Assembly: GCA_027422505.1 (NCBI GenBank)
Contig: JAPQWV010000005.1
Span: 10,049,501 to 10,113,500, forward strand
DNA: 64,000 bases
Reading direction: 5' to 3'
DNA from: Craterostigma plantagineum
Taxonomy: Eukaryota; Streptophyta; Magnoliopsida; Lamiales; Linderniaceae
Shown here: piece after piece, positions 10,682 to 23,854 of the stretch
How the letters are laid out: each line of letters starts with the position of its first letter
Position numbering within the stretch: the stretch's first letter is position 1
Notes under the pieces: model-generated
Database searches by the model: none
Seen by the model: only the letters and a program-made list of their open reading frames with translations
What the model was told of the DNA's origin: nothing
Position numbers and translations under genes: made by a program

Positions 10682-13600
10682 ATGGATGCATACTCATTCG
10701 GAAATGACAACCGTCCGCCGATCTTGCAAAGAGGCGAATACACAGTGTGGAGAAGCCGCTTTCTGAATTTCATTGCTCTAAAGGATCAAGCCGAAAATCT
10801 ACTGAAGTCCCTTGAAGAGGGACCGACACAGTTCTGGGTTCATGTACCCGGGGACGAAACAGCTACTCCAGCAATTCCAGCTTCTAGGCGGTTAAAGGAG
10901 CCTAGAGAATACTCTCTGGAGGAAAGAGCTCGAGCTAAGGCTGATCTAGTAGCCATGAATACCCTTATGCAGGGCATCCCCAACGATATATACAGACAAA
11001 TCGACAGCCTTACATCGGCCAAAGGGATGTGGGATGAGCTGCATAGGATGATGCAAAGGACGGAAGTTGGCATAAAGGCCAAGAAGGCAAACATTCTCAC
11101 TGCTTACGACTCATCCAAAGCAAAGCCGGAGGAGAGTCTAAACGAGATCTACCAATGATACCTCACTCTTCTCAATGAAATGAGGAAGATAGAAATAACA
11201 AAGACAAACATGGAGACAAACATAAGATTTCTATCCTCTCTGCCCACGGAATGGAAGAAAATATCCACTCCAATACGACTAAACAAAGATCTAGAGGAGT
11301 TGGATGTCCATGCCGTGTTCGATAATCTCGCTCAGCATGAGGAGGATATCCGCGAGATTACCAAAGAGCAGAAAGGCAAACAAACCGATGACACGGTTGC
11401 CTTAGTCTTGGAGAAGAGGAGCACAAGGTCAAGAAAGGAAAAGATCGTTAGGCCACCTTCATCATCAGAGTCGGAAGAGGAATCGGACTCCGACATCGAG
11501 CCGAACATGAAAGCCCTTGGAAAACAGTTAGCTCTCATTGGGCAAATGATGAGCAAGAAATACTTCAAGAAGAAGTCTTCAACCTCAGCCAATAGACTTC
11601 GGACTACAAGCTCCAAGAACAAAGAACGTGCTCCGGAGAGTTCCGAGGTCAAGAATCCCAAAGAGACTAACAAATGTTTTAACAGTGGCAAAGCAGGTCA
11701 CTTCGCCAGAGAGTGCACTCTCCCGAGGAAAAGAGATGTAAACTACTACTCCAGGAAGATTCAATTGACAAAATAGAAAGAAGTTGGAGTAGCTCTCATG
11801 GCTGAACAGGACCAATGGCTCGAGGACACGTCGAACTCCGAAGAAGAGAACTTAGCCCTCATGGCCCGTCTCGACAACGAATTGGACGCCGAAACATCCA
11901 CTCGTACGGACGACGACAACGCATCCACGTCTTCAAATGAGGTAGTAACTCCTTCCACATTATTGACCATGTTAGAATCGTATCAAAAGCAATATGCTAA
12001 CATGAAACGTGAGCAGAAAAGTATAAAGGAAGTAGAGAACGAACTTGAGAGAGCTCAGGAGAAGATAGATAGTCTCGAACAAGAACTTAGGAGCTCTAGT
12101 GCAAAAATAGATGAACTTACCAAGAGCCTCCATTCTAGAGAGACTAGTCAACCTCAACTAGGACAACAGAGCGAAAAGATTAAGGAATTAGAAGATAGGC
12201 TAGCAAATAACTACAATTGCTTGGTTAGAAATCTCAACGAGAAAGCCATTTTAAATTGTAGGATAACCGAAGCCACCTCTAAGATCACTAACTTAGAAGC
12301 TCAATTAGAAACATCGAATGCTAAGATTAGTGAGCTTAGTAAGGATTTCGATGCCTGTCAAGCCGCGAAACTAACCGTGGAAAATAATTACGCTCTCCTA
12401 GGTGAGGAACGCAAGAGACTATATGCCAAAGTAAAGAAATTAGACGATATAGTTACGCGTAGGGGACAGTCCGAACAGACGATATTTTTGAACAAGCCCA
12501 AGGATATAGAGTTCTATAATCCTATAGAAGGCATAGGTTTCACTAACCCATGTGTTTTACAAAAGAAAGAAATATATGATGTTAAACACATGCGCTTAGG
12601 AATAACCTCTCTTAGAAATTTTACTGAATCGTCTTATGAAAATACTTTCGATTCATTCATTAGACAAGGTCCACATGGTCCAGAAATCCCTTTGACTACG
12701 AAGAATTAAATGAAAGCGACAAAAATAGGAAAGAAACTCTAACACCTGTCTGCAATTTAGTTCAAATTCTACCTCCTGATTCTCGAACACACCACGAGGA
12801 AGTTAAAACCATTAATTATAAAAATTCTCTCTACAAACCCCCTATCATAAAATAGATAGAGGAGTCACAGGCAAAGTTAGAAAAAGAACGAGAGAATTTC
12901 GAAGCTGAAAAGAAAAAATTCTTTAAGGAGATGGAAAATCTCAAGGCTTACTCGTCTCCCGAAGCTACCTCTCACGCTATTACAAAAAGCGTGAAAAATG
13001 ATAAATCGCCTTTGAAAGATAAATATTGTAAAAATAATTCTGTTAAGAGTGCTATGACTAATTTCACTTTACCTACGTCTACAGGGAGCGTAGCGTCAGC
13101 ACTAAAAACAAAGGCGAGAGTGTCTAGCACTAAGATAAAGAAGGAGCCATTAGACTTAAATGTTTCTGAGCATGCTACTCCTTCTGTTACAATAAAAGAC
13201 ACTCGTAGAAATAAAAGAGCTATTTCCACTTTTAAGATAATTGCTTCTACTTATTCACTTCAGCCGATCACCTTTAGAAGCACCAACTTTGAAATAGGCT
13301 CTACGTAAAAAATTAATCATTCTGAAACAAATGCCACTAGGAAGACACGTAGGAAACAAGATCCAGCCATAAAGAAAGCTTATGGCGCCGTACATGAATG
13401 TACTCACCTAAGGTATCCCGTAGAAATTAAATCCCCCAAGCACCTTAGGAGATTATCACAAGAAAAGATCTTTTCCTCAGTCAAACCCTCCAAAGCATTT
13501 GTACGTGCTGAAATTAACCTTCCCTGTAAGGTTCAACCCAAATGGGTTCCTAAATCTCCGCTTAGGACGACAAAAGCCAAAAGGGCCAAGTCTCCTATAG

Positions 13601-13746
13601 AGGCAAAACCCAAACCCACTTTTTCAAAAGTGCAATGGGTTATTAAGACTCTTCCAAAAATAGATTTAGGAGTCATATCTGAACCCAAAACTAAATCTGC
13701 TAATCCGAGAGGACCCATGTTTAAGTGGGTACCTAAAGCTCTCTAA
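10682..13746 (+). pseudogene. gag of E2, broken
   Basis: Gag begins MDAYSFGNDNRPPILQRGEY and continues with a copia UBN2-type gag region, a CCHC knuckle (about 11676-11720) and a long coiled coil (about 11970-12450) ending in a basic Pro/Lys-rich tail. This Gag with coiled coil after the knuckle is typical of the SIRE/Maximus lineage. In-frame stops are TGA at 11156-11158 and TAG at 11774-11776 and 12853-12855; a frameshift lies near 12690 and another stop at 13306-13308. The knuckle reads CFNSGKAGHFAREC, with the second cysteine lost. The final TAA at 13744-13746 is shared with E3 and E4 and is probably the genuine gag stop. Confidence 0.88.
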
Positions 13747-13759
13747 ATTGTTTTTGCAG
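13718..13759 (+). promoter_or_regulatory. gag-pol junction with +1 frame change
   Basis: Gag ends WVPKAL then TAA (13744-13746), and pol is open in the +1 frame through the same bases and onward into the protease. E3 (27245-27251) and E4 (45175-45179) show exactly the same stop and offset, although their other indels differ. A pyrimidine-rich TTTTTGCAG follows at 13751-13759. Either +1 ribosomal frameshifting at CTC-TAA or splicing to that CAG would join gag to pol. Confidence 0.6.
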
Positions 13760-16700
13760 ATCCATCATGTGTGGTACCTCGACTCTGGTTGCTCCACACA
13801 CATGACTGGTAGTCAAGAGCTGCTGAGCAACTACAAAGACCGACCAAACGGCAAAGTTAGATTTGGGAACAACGATTCAGCCCCGATTCTAGGACTTGGG
13901 GATATAACTCTGAAGAATCTGACCATCAAAGATGTCTCGTACGTCGAAGGTCTCCGCCATAACTTGTTCAGCATAGGCCAATTCTGTGACAAAGGATTCC
14001 AGGTGGTCTTCCATGCTGACCGGTGCAGAATTGTGGATAGTCAGGACACAGAACTCCTTCAAGGACTTCGGAGATCCAATCTTTACACGATCAACCTGAC
14101 GTCTGTGCGGCCCTCGACAACTGTATGCCTCATTTATCAGACTGATTTACAGAGGAACAGGTTATGGCATCAACGACTGTTTCATCTGATTAAGAAAGCT
14201 CTCCAACGTCTTTCTACAAAAAAGTTGGTTCACGGTCTTCCAACTATACAACTACAAAGGGAGCATCACTGTTCGGCATGTCAATTAGGAAAAATGAAGC
14301 GAGCATCTCATCACGTCAAGCAAATTGCATCTACTTCTCGACCATTGGAACTAATTCACATGGATCTATGTGGTCCGATGCAGACTCAGAGTATCAATAG
14401 AAGAAAGTATGTCCTAGTGATTGTGGATGACTATTCTCGCTACACGTGGACTAAGTTCCTCCGAACGAAAGATGAGACTGGTGACTTGATCATCAATTTT
14501 GTGAACACAACTCAAAATCTGCTGCAATAGACTATTCAAGTTGTTCGAACAGACAACGGCACTGAGTTCAAGAACAATCACCTCAGTGAGTTTTATCAGA
14601 AACTTGGAATAACTCAACAATTTTCAGCCGCCAAAACACCTCAACAAAATGGGGTCGTTGAAAGGAAAAATCGAACACTAGTGGAAGCCGCTCGTACAAT
14701 GCTGATCCAATCGGAACTTCCACACTTTCTATGGGCTGAAGCAGTCAATACCGCTTGTTTTACTCAAAACAGGACGGTGGTTCACAAACGGTTCAACAAG
14801 ACTTCGTATGAGATTGTGAATAATAGAGTGCCCAACATCTCTTTCCTCAAAGTCTTCGGGTGCAAGTGCTTTGTGGCGAACGACCGAGAGCAACGTGCAA
14901 AGTTCGACCCTAAAGCATTCGAAGCTACATTTGTCGGGTATTCTTCAACATCAAAAGCGTACCGAGTATACATCAAGTCCAACCGAACTATTAAGGAAAG
15001 CTATAATGTCACTTTCCACGAAGTGGCAGAGATGGCTTCTGGTCAATTCAGTCCAGGATCCGTGCCTAACCCGTTGGCTTCTGAAGACAACATTTCAGAC
15101 GTAATCACTGGTGTGTTGGCACAAAACCAACAGAAGATGGCAACAACTTCAGGATCAGTGTCAGACGAAGCAAAGAGACTTGCAATAGACGACTTGGATT
15201 CTCTCTTCGAACCGGTATATCAGTCATACACGCCTACACCAACAATGGATTAGCTACCGAACGAGACCGACGTACCAAGTTCATCTCACACCTCTACCCC
15301 ACCCGATTCAGAATTGCCACAGAACACCGAAGAACTTACAATGGTCATCGAGGAAGTATCATCTGAGACGATCAATCCAAGTGCAGTATTGGAACTTCCT
15401 CAGACAAATGATCAATCTGAGACTATAGGCAATCTAGATCCACAGATAGCTGACGCATCGACTTCAGCCTTGTCTCATGAGCGCAAGTGGACGAGAGGCC
15501 ACTCGATTGATCAGATAATTGGCGATCCCTCGGTTGGTGTGAGGACACGTCGTCAACACAGTCTTTTTAGTTGCTTCCTGAGCCAAAACGAGCCTACCAA
15601 AGCAGCAGACGCACTTCGAGACCCGGATTGGACAATCGCAATGCAAGAGTAAATCAATCAATTCGAACGTCTTCAAGTGTGGACCTTGGTACCACGTCCA
15701 CATGGGAAAACAGTGGTCGGAACTAAATGGGTTTTCAAGAATAAGAAAAATGAAGATGGTGAAGTGATCCGGAACAAAGCAAGGCTAGTTGCTAAGGGAT
15801 ACAATCAACAGGAAGGCATCGACTACGACGAGACTTATGCTCCTGTTGCCCATATCGAAGCTATCCGCCTCCTGCTGGCTTATGCGGCTCACAAAGACTT
15901 CAAAGTCTATCAGATGGATGTTAAAACCGCCTTTCTCAATGGCGCGTTAAAAGAAGAAGTCTACGTCGCTCAGCCGGAAGGTTTCGTTGATCAAGAACAT
16001 CCCGATCATGTCTATCGCTTGGACAAAGCTCTCTATGGACTAAAACAAGCCCCACGTGCTTGGTACGATGTAATACCCGGGTCCCGTAAGTAAATCGGCC
16101 AATAAATTTGCATGCATATTACGTGACTATATGACTGCATAAATTATATTTGTTTATTATATGTTATGTGGAAAAGTGACTTAATAAGGAATTTCGAAAT
16201 TATGAAAAATTTCGGAATTTAGAAAAATAATTTTAAAAGTGGATTTTAATATTTATAATGAGGAGTATTAAATTTCGTTAATGGTAATCGGTGAAAATTA
16301 TGGGATTTATGGGGAAGAATTCCATAATTTGGTAATTGGCAATGTGTTGAATATTTTAACCTAATAGTTTTAGTAGTGGGGTGTCGAACACTTTAGAATT
16401 ATAATAATCAATATTATACGTGAGTAAGGGGAGGATTAGGTTAAGATTTTTGTCATTTACTTATCATTACCTCAAGTTGAAGAATTAAAGAAAGAAAACT
16501 AAACACTTTATGTTTGAACTATCGAGAGCTTAGGATCAAAAGAGAGCTGAGAATTCGAGCAGTAGAGGTCAAGCTTAAACTGGAAACGGTACAAAATTCT
16601 TACTTTAAAGTTTACGTTTTTAAATCACGATTTAGTATGTTTTTAATGAGAATTAAGATCTAGGATAAATTCCAAGGAGAATAACGATTGTATGCTAGTT

Positions 16701-16960
16701 GTTGATTTTAGGGTTTTTTCAAATATAATCCATATTTATATAATCGTTTACGATTTATGTATAATATGTCTAAGAGTTGCTAAGGTAGAAATCAAGATTT
16801 AAGGGGTTGAATTTTGAGCAACAAGAATAGTTAAAGGTTAAAGCTTTCGATTGATTCTAAAGTCATTTGTAGCTTTCGATTGATTCTAAGGTTATTAGCT
16901 TTCGATCGAAGTCTAGGGGTTATGTGGACTTTCGATCGAATGTATATGATGAATTTTTAT

Positions 16961-16962
<2 letters not shown>

Positions 16963-17000
<38 letters not shown>
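16963..17000. repeat. (AT)n microsatellite
   Basis: This is a run of about 37 bases of alternating AT inside the outer solo LTR. Confidence 0.95.
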
Positions 17001-17004
<4 letters not shown>

Positions 17005-17261
17005 GTTTAGTTGTGGAATGGGGTGAATTGAAGAGTCAAAGAATTGATTGAAAAGGTGTGCTATATGACATATGAAGTTTCGATTGATTAGGTTGTGCAT
17101 ATTTTTTTTTTAATTTAGTGACATCACCTTCGATCAATTATGAGTAATATGAGAAGTATAGTTTCGATCGAAACTACTCTGAATAAGTAGAGTTTCGCCG
17201 AGTTTGTAATAAAATAATAATATTTATGAGTGATCGATTTGAATGGTTTGGTGAGAGCACT

Positions 17262-20182
17262 TGTCAGGACCCGTCGTCCCGCCCTCGTATTACGTTCTAA
17301 TCCTAAGTGCCTAACGCCTTGTTATCGTGCGAGAGCGTAAAAATGCGAATATAAATTTTCATTTTTTTGAAACGCGTGCGGAAATCTTATACACAAGTCA
17401 AAAGAATGTTCTAAATCGTTTGACATTTCATCAAAGCTCCTATCTATACAAAACACAAGTGCGTATGTGTAAATATATGCAGCAAAAGCTCCCTATGCGC
17501 CCGGCCTTTACAGGTCGTCATCCATACACACACTCCCACCTCAAAAGCAGCCGGATAGCTTCAAAAGATTGGCCTTGCATAGAAGTCGGATCACGTACCG
17601 CGATCTTCAGTACCTACAACACGTAACATAAATAATGAGCCACCGAGGCTCAGTAAGCAGAAATTATGCATGTATGCACGTGTCCTAACGATCGACAATC
17701 CACGCCGTCGTTTTCTAACGCTCATACTCTTTTTCTTATACCCGTACTCTTTTCCCGACTCATACTCTTTTTCTCATACTCTTACTTCATACGGGCCCTC
17801 GGCTTTCAGTCCTTCTATGCGCCATCTTATAGAGATCTCAGGTGTGGAGGTTCTCACACTAGAAGGTCACCCGAAGGAATCTTCCCTTACTCAGTGTAGC
17901 CTCCACGCGGGCGCTTCCCACTGGTAGCCAATCACCGAGGCCACTAACCTCGGAGGTCACCCGAAGGAATCTTCCCTCCGGGTAGTGCTTTACACGCTAG
18001 AAGGTCACCCGAAGGAATCTTCCCTTACTCAGCGTGTGCCCTGGGCCGCATCCTCCAGGTTGCATCTCCCGCATACGGGGTATTCCCCCAGCCTCTTATA
18101 CAGGCCTTATAGCTTCATTCGCCTTACTGGCTGCATAGGGGAAAGCCGTGACTCTTCATTCGAGTCGACACAAACGCCAATATCGGCGAGTATACATCGC
18201 ACACAGGCGATCTTTATGCACGCTCATACCTCGCGCCTTATGTACTACGCATTCGTGCAAGTGCTCATGCTATGCTCATGTACATATGCAAACCATGCCA
18301 TCATGCATATAAATTGATTATATCATACGTACACATTTCATACAAATTTCACGAGCACGTAATTCACATAATTGGACGCAGGCAAGTTACGTGTCGTAGT
18401 TGAATTTCTACTTACCTGTCGTCCAATGCTTATTAGCGTACTTCCTCGTTCGTCCCTAGCGTTCGACCTTTTCAATAAAATTGCTAGGTATTAGAACATG
18501 GCTTTCCTTATCTAGCCTGTCGCAATAATTAATTTTCGTTATACTAGGTTGCTATTATTCCTATTGGCTTGATTTACCTTGCTACAAATTCCTAGGTCAT
18601 TATATTTCGAAAGCTAAGGTATGTTAGAATTCAATTGCTCTAACTCATATGACTCAGCTAAAATGGTTAGGATTTGGTATCGATCGAACTCCAATTGGTT
18701 CAATTCCAATTAAGTTTCGATCTCTAAGAAATTTCTTACCGATAACATTTCAATTTCTTACACTCTAAGCTCGGCGAAAGTCATGTGGCTTACTAGGTTT
18801 CGCTTGATTAAATTCATCCAAGTGGATTTCTAAATTACACGGGTTTTGCCCGATATTAGCTTATTAGGGTTTGTTCCGGTCGAAGTATGGGAATTCACTC
18901 AATTTTTCTCACTTTCGATCAATGAAGTGTATTTTTGAGATGAGTTTCGCTCGATTTTGGAAGGGTTTCGCCGTGTCTTACGTCACAATTGCATCATCTA
19001 AGTTTCGCCCGAAACCATGTATAAGGGAGAATAGCTTTCGATCGATTAGGTGAAGTGTGGGGTGGGTTTCGCCGAGTTTTCCGTCGATCGAGAGTCCCCG
19101 TTCGATCAATTTATGAATTTCGCTCAATTGAACATCCTAATGAGGGAGTTTCGCCGCGTGATGACGTGTGCATGGCGTCGTTATGGGTTTAGATCGAAAC
19201 CATGCAAGGTGATTAATCACTTTCGATCGATTGAATGGCTTGAGATTGAGTTTCGATCGATACTCATACATTAAAATGAGTTTCGGTCGAAACTCATGAC
19301 TTATTGAATCTACTATCTTGCATTTTCGATTTTATCGAAACTTAAATCTATCTAAGTGTTGCCCGAAACATCAAAATAAATTTCCTACTTTCGATCGAAA
19401 CACAACTGTATATCTAATCGAGGCTGTTTTCTTCTTAATTTATCCAGTCGAAACTCTGCATTTTATTCCTTGTTGCCACCAAGATCTTGTGATTTCTACT
19501 CAAATAAAAGTTCGTAAGTCCTAAGGCCCGCACTAAACTAATCTAATTATAGGTTTACCCAAATGTAGACCTAAATGTAAGCATATACTTCATACTTAGG
19601 GGCATAATTCTTCGACTACTTTGCCTTTAATGCCATTAATACCTCCAACCATTCCTAGGGTACAAAATTAAAAGGCTTAGGGAGGGTATTTCACTTACAA
19701 ATTTCGGAATCCTAAGCTAGTTGGGAGATTCTTGGTTCGACTATCTCTCGGCTCTTCTCCTTTCCTTGGCTTTGCCTTTCGTTAGCTTTCAAGTGTGGTG
19801 ATGGAGTTTTGGGTAATTTTGACTAGATATTTTCCTTACATACTAAAGGGATGAACATGGTATAGGCGTGGGTTTTCCTTATTTTGAGGAGGGCTTGTCT
19901 CCAAGTTTCTTTCTCATGAATTGGGCCCGATTGTTAGATTCTAGCCCAACCATCATTAGTCATTTCCTTTGGTATTTTCAAAAATTACCATTCATAAATT
20001 AGGGGTCATAATGAACACGAAATCATTGACATGTAATTGCACATAGTTTCACATGTAAATCACGGGCACAAAATTCGTAAGGTCACATAAGCATACAACA
20101 TATACGCTAATTAGCATGAAATCACGCAAGTCATACACGTAATTTACTGGCCGACCTAATTTGCAGGGACCGGGGTCCTACA
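17262..20182 (-). mobile_element. Solo Ty3/gypsy LTR (inner), inverted in the outer copy
   Basis: On the minus strand it starts TGTAGGACCCCGG and ends CGGGTCCTGACA, 2,921 bp long, flanked by GCACT at 17257-17261 and 20183-20187. Its ends and its near-end regions resemble the outer solo LTR in opposite orientation (both keep a CGTGCATACATGCAT block near the LTR 3' end), so the two belong to one family. No coding domain is visible; small frames such as 17327-17626 and 17666-17927 have no recognisable similarity. CGATCG-centred palindromes are frequent near 19040-19400. Confidence 0.85.
17864..18025. repeat. 24-bp motif repeated three times in the inner solo LTR
   Basis: A 24-base block containing GGTCACCCGAAGGAATCTTC occurs at 17864-17887, 17954-17977 and 18002-18025. 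The first and third copies share a longer flanking context. Spacing is irregular (90 and 48 bases), so this is an internal LTR repeat, not an array. Confidence 0.85.
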
Positions 20183-23100
20183 GCACTTTCGAGCGAAACA
20201 AATTTAGTAAGATGACTATCGACCGAAACTAGGACTGATGTTTGTCAATCGGGCGATTACATGTTAAATTGAAATTCAATCGGAAGTTTAAAAATTTGAT
20301 GCAGTTTCGCCGCTACATATATGCCTATAATTTAAGCTACAAAGAATCGATCGAAAGTGAGGAAGTTATAATGAAATTTAATTGGGCGAATGTGATCTTA
20401 AATTAGATTAAATTGGCGAAACCTATGTAGTTATATTTATCAATTGATCGAATGAGCTGAGCATTATATATATTGTCTTCAAGTGAGAGTGAGAATATTA
20501 TAATAGATATTTGATCGAAAGTAGGTTTGGTTTGTAGCAAAGTGGCAGTGAGAATATTATAATATATAGTTGATCGAAAGTAGTTTTGGCTTATATTAAA
20601 TTGAGCAATACAAAGGTTAAAAGACAATCGATCGAAACTCATATCTATACTATATTAAATCGGCCGAAAGCGGATTATTATATGTAAAGAATGGGGAGAT
20701 GAAGATTGGTCGATACTTGCAGTGGCACATGAACAAATTAGCGATTAAGAACTTGGGAAGTTAGGTTTTATGTGTTGATATTATAATTAAATAGTGACTT
20801 TATTTAAATAGGAGTCGAGACATAGGGTTTTAATACTAAGTAGTATAGTTAAGACAAATTATTTTAGTTTAGTTATCTAACTTAGGTATGATACTAATAT
20901 TTCAATATTTTTACCTAAAGGTTGAACTATAGGAAATTTCCGAAGCATCGAATTAAAGTAGCAGGAACGACAGGTAAGTGGGAATTTCAACTACAACACA
21001 TAAATTGATTGATATGTGTATTGCTACGTGACTAATTGCTTGGATGAATACGTGGTATGTGAATTATCTGTTATAAGCGATTGTTTGGAATATTTATTGT
21101 CGCATTATTTATGCATCATGATCATGTGCACGCACGAATCATATGGAGTATTTTGAGGAATGAGCATGCATTGTATTACTCGAGTGGAAAGCGAGTTATA
21201 TGTAATGTAGATAGATGAGAATATAGCTACTTCTACAAAGGCACCATGACGGGGGTAAAACCGTCGAATATATTTACCTAAATTATTTAGGTAATGGGAA
21301 GGCACATAGTATAACTATAGTGCCAGGAAAGTGACGTGATAGAGGGGCGACCTGGTGAATGATAAGATTGGAGATAAATCCTAATTTTATCCTAGCCAGA
21401 GTGGGCCACTATCGTATTTTTATCCGTATAGGATTTGAGCTCATAATATGATGGTGCGGTTAGTAAGTAGCTATGGGCCCTGATGAAAATGAGAAACGAA
21501 TGAGTAAGATGTGAGAATAGTATTAGAAAGCCTTGGCGCGGATGCCTTTGCTATTTTGGCACGTGCATACATGCATATTTCCACTTATTGAGCTTTATAG
21601 CTCATCCCATGTTTTTATGTGTTGTAGACACAGCGAATAAGGTATGTGAACGCTTTGATAGCGAGGCTGGTCCTTCTGGTACTTCCGGTGACTTTTGAGG
21701 GTGGTGTATACATGGATGCGACCTGTGCGGCGGGCGTTATGTTTAATTAAGTGTGTTTTTGTAAAATACGTTTGTACGTATGTAAGATCTGAAAAATGTT
21801 TACATTGTAAGATAGTTGTGTGTGGTGTGTTTTGTAAAATCAAAAAAATTCTATCGATGTTTCATATGTAATATATTTTATATTCTATTTAGTCACGTAA
21901 GTTAGAGTAATAGAATAGTAGTAGAAGGCGGGGCGTCACATACGATGTCCTGAGTGATTTCCTCGTGAAGTCTGGATTCATACGAGGAACGATAGACACA
22001 ACCCTCTTCATTAAATGGCATGACCAAGATCTGATGGTCGTCCAAGTATACGTCGACGACATCATCTTCGGATCAACAAATCCTCGGCTCTGCAAGAAGT
22101 TTGGAGATCTCATGAAGAGCAAATTCGAGATGAGTCACATGGGAGAGATGCAATTTTTCTTAGGACTCCAAGTCAGGCAGCTCAATGATGGAATTTTCAT
22201 CAGTCAGACAAAATACATCAAGGATATTCTGAAGAAATTTCATCAAGACCAGAGCAAGACTCTCAGCACTCCTATGTCACCAAGCTGCAAGTTGGATGCC
22301 GATCCCTCTGGCAAGTCGGTCGACATCACACTGTATCGCAGTATCATTGGATCTCTTCTCTACCTTACTTCGAGCCGGCCGGACATCATGTTTGCCACGT
22401 GCTTGTGTGCCCGTTTTCAAACCGATCCCAAAGAATCCCATATGCTCGCGGTCAAAAGAATTTTACGCTACCTTAAGGGCACCTCTACCCTTGGCCTATG
22501 GTATCAAAAGGGTATGAATTTTAAACTTATCGGCTACACTGACGCTGACTATGCAGGTTGCCGAATGGACAGGAAAAGCACGTCCGGTGGCGCTCAATTT
22601 TTAGGCGAAAAGCTGGTTTGCTGGTCATCTAAAAAGCAGAACTGTGTGTCAACTTCAACGGCCGAAGCAGAATACGTAGCTGCTGCCAGCTGTTGCTCAC
22701 AGATGCTGTGGATGCGGACACAGCTTCGCGACTATGGGTACAATCTGAATAATATACCCATATATAGTGATAGTCAGAGTGCAATCGCCATTACTTGCAA
22801 TCCTGTTCATCATTCACGCACAAAACACATAGACATTAGATATTATTTTATCAAAGATCACGTAGAAAAAGGCACGATAGAGATGTACTTTGTGAACACG
22901 GAGTTTCAACTAGCCGACATTTTCACCAAGGCATTGCATGAGAAACGATTTCAATTCCTTGTCGGAAAATTAGGCATGTTGAATCTTCCGTAATATGTGC
23001 ATTACCTGATCTTTTGTGCTATCACATGCTCTATTCTATGTGCTTTCTATGCTTATTTGTTCTTATCTTGCGTGATAAAAATAAATATAAAAATTAATAA

Positions 23101-23454
23101 TAATAACATATATATTTCTATATATAATATAAAGGGGTATGACGAAATCCTTTAGGATGTTTTGATCTAATGTCACTTAGAATTTTACCCCGACATGCGA
23201 TCGATTTAATTGCTTAATTTTGTCAGTCTAAGCCGCATTCTTGTGTCTAAAGGTCATTAGGTTGCTCCACTAGACACAAAGCCACTATAAATGTGAGGAT
23301 TCAAGCCTTGTTATTTTTTTCTTTCTTTGGATCTATTTCTCGAGTGAGTCACACATCAATTGCTTGTCTTAACTAGTGATAATTGGGTTCATACTCATCT
23401 TGCGTTAGATCGTTAGGAAAATGATAAGGGAGTTTAGGATATTCCTCATTCGGC

Positions 23455-23464
23455 CTTATATAAA
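23455..23464 (+). promoter_or_regulatory. TATA-like box of a possible internal promoter
   Basis: CTTATATAAA lies about 105 bases before the small basic ORF at 23569. E1 has a weaker TTAAATATAG at the same place; E4 shows no box. A second promoter in the spacer is possible but unproven. Confidence 0.3.
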
Positions 23465-23568
23465 TTCCCCCACGTTAGCCCTTAGTCATCCACTTTGAGC
23501 CTTCTCCGACGTCCTTTTCTTCATTTAAAACCCATTCCCAGCTTTCAACCGAACTTTATACTCTTCGA

Positions 23569-23854
23569 ATGGTTGTTCAAACGAGAAAAGGAGGGGGAGA
23601 TAACAAAAGAAAAAGTAAAATGATGACAAAAGAAGGCATTGCTCAACGCGCAAAAATCAGACCAAAGGAACCGGCCTTCCGACTACCTTGTAGAAAGTAG
23701 CATGGATCCTGCTGTGAACTTCTCCAACGATAATCTCGTACGCTCGTCAGAACGGCTGGAAGAGGAGCACCACGAAATGAACTTCTCCAACGATAATCCG
23801 GTCTTATATCGGGAATCGAGAAGAGGAGTGCAGCCTCGGGTACGAATTCCGTAA
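23569..23854 (+). pseudogene. Small basic ORF of E2, frameshifted
   Basis: The ATG at 23569 opens 43 codons starting MVVQTRKGGGDNKRKSK and stops at 23698-23700. Relative to E1 about 20 bases are missing near 23637, which shifts the frame. The downstream part continues in another frame (23639-23854) with MDPAVNFSNDNLVRSSERLE, closely matching E1. The recurrence supports an ancestral coding exon rich in Lys and Arg between pol and ORF3. No known domain. Confidence 0.4.

Larger units (their letters stand above)
16069..21940 (+). mobile_element. Solo Ty3/gypsy LTR (outer), itself interrupted
   Basis: The insertion begins TGTAATACCCGGG and ends GGGCGTCACA (TG...CA) and is flanked by TACGA on both sides (16064-16068 and 21941-21945), a 5-bp target duplication. 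Removing the inner insertion and one copy of its duplication leaves about 2,946 bp with no gag, pol, primer site or polypurine tract, so it is a solo LTR. The TGTAATACCC start and ~3 kb length fit Tekay/Del-type chromovirus LTRs. The palindrome TTTCGATCGAAA and variants recur through it (for example near 16928, 17160 and 20573). Confidence 0.85.
13748..22993 (+). pseudogene. copia pol of E2, split by a nested solo LTR
   Basis: Domains in order: aspartic protease (DSGCSTHMTG, about 13780), GAG-pre-integrase zinc region (LWHQR...HHCSACQLGK), integrase core (LIHMDLCGP, VRTDNGTEF, QQNGVVERKNR, giving D, D and E), acidic linker (15030-15530), reverse transcriptase ([11 protein letters not shown], then YVDDIIFGS near 22050), and RNase H (YTDADYAG, STAEAEY, YSDSQSA, LADIFTKAL). 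It ends LGMLNLP then TAA at 22991-22993. RT is interrupted after WYDV by 16069-21940 plus a duplicated TACGA. In-frame stops lie at 14528-14530, 15251-15253 and 15650-15652. Catalytic residues are otherwise kept, so decay is moderate. Confidence 0.92.

Noticed and set aside
17666..18317. Overlapping frames of 77-110 codons suggesting a host gene
   Set aside because: They fall inside a solo LTR bounded by target duplications and include the 24-bp repeats.
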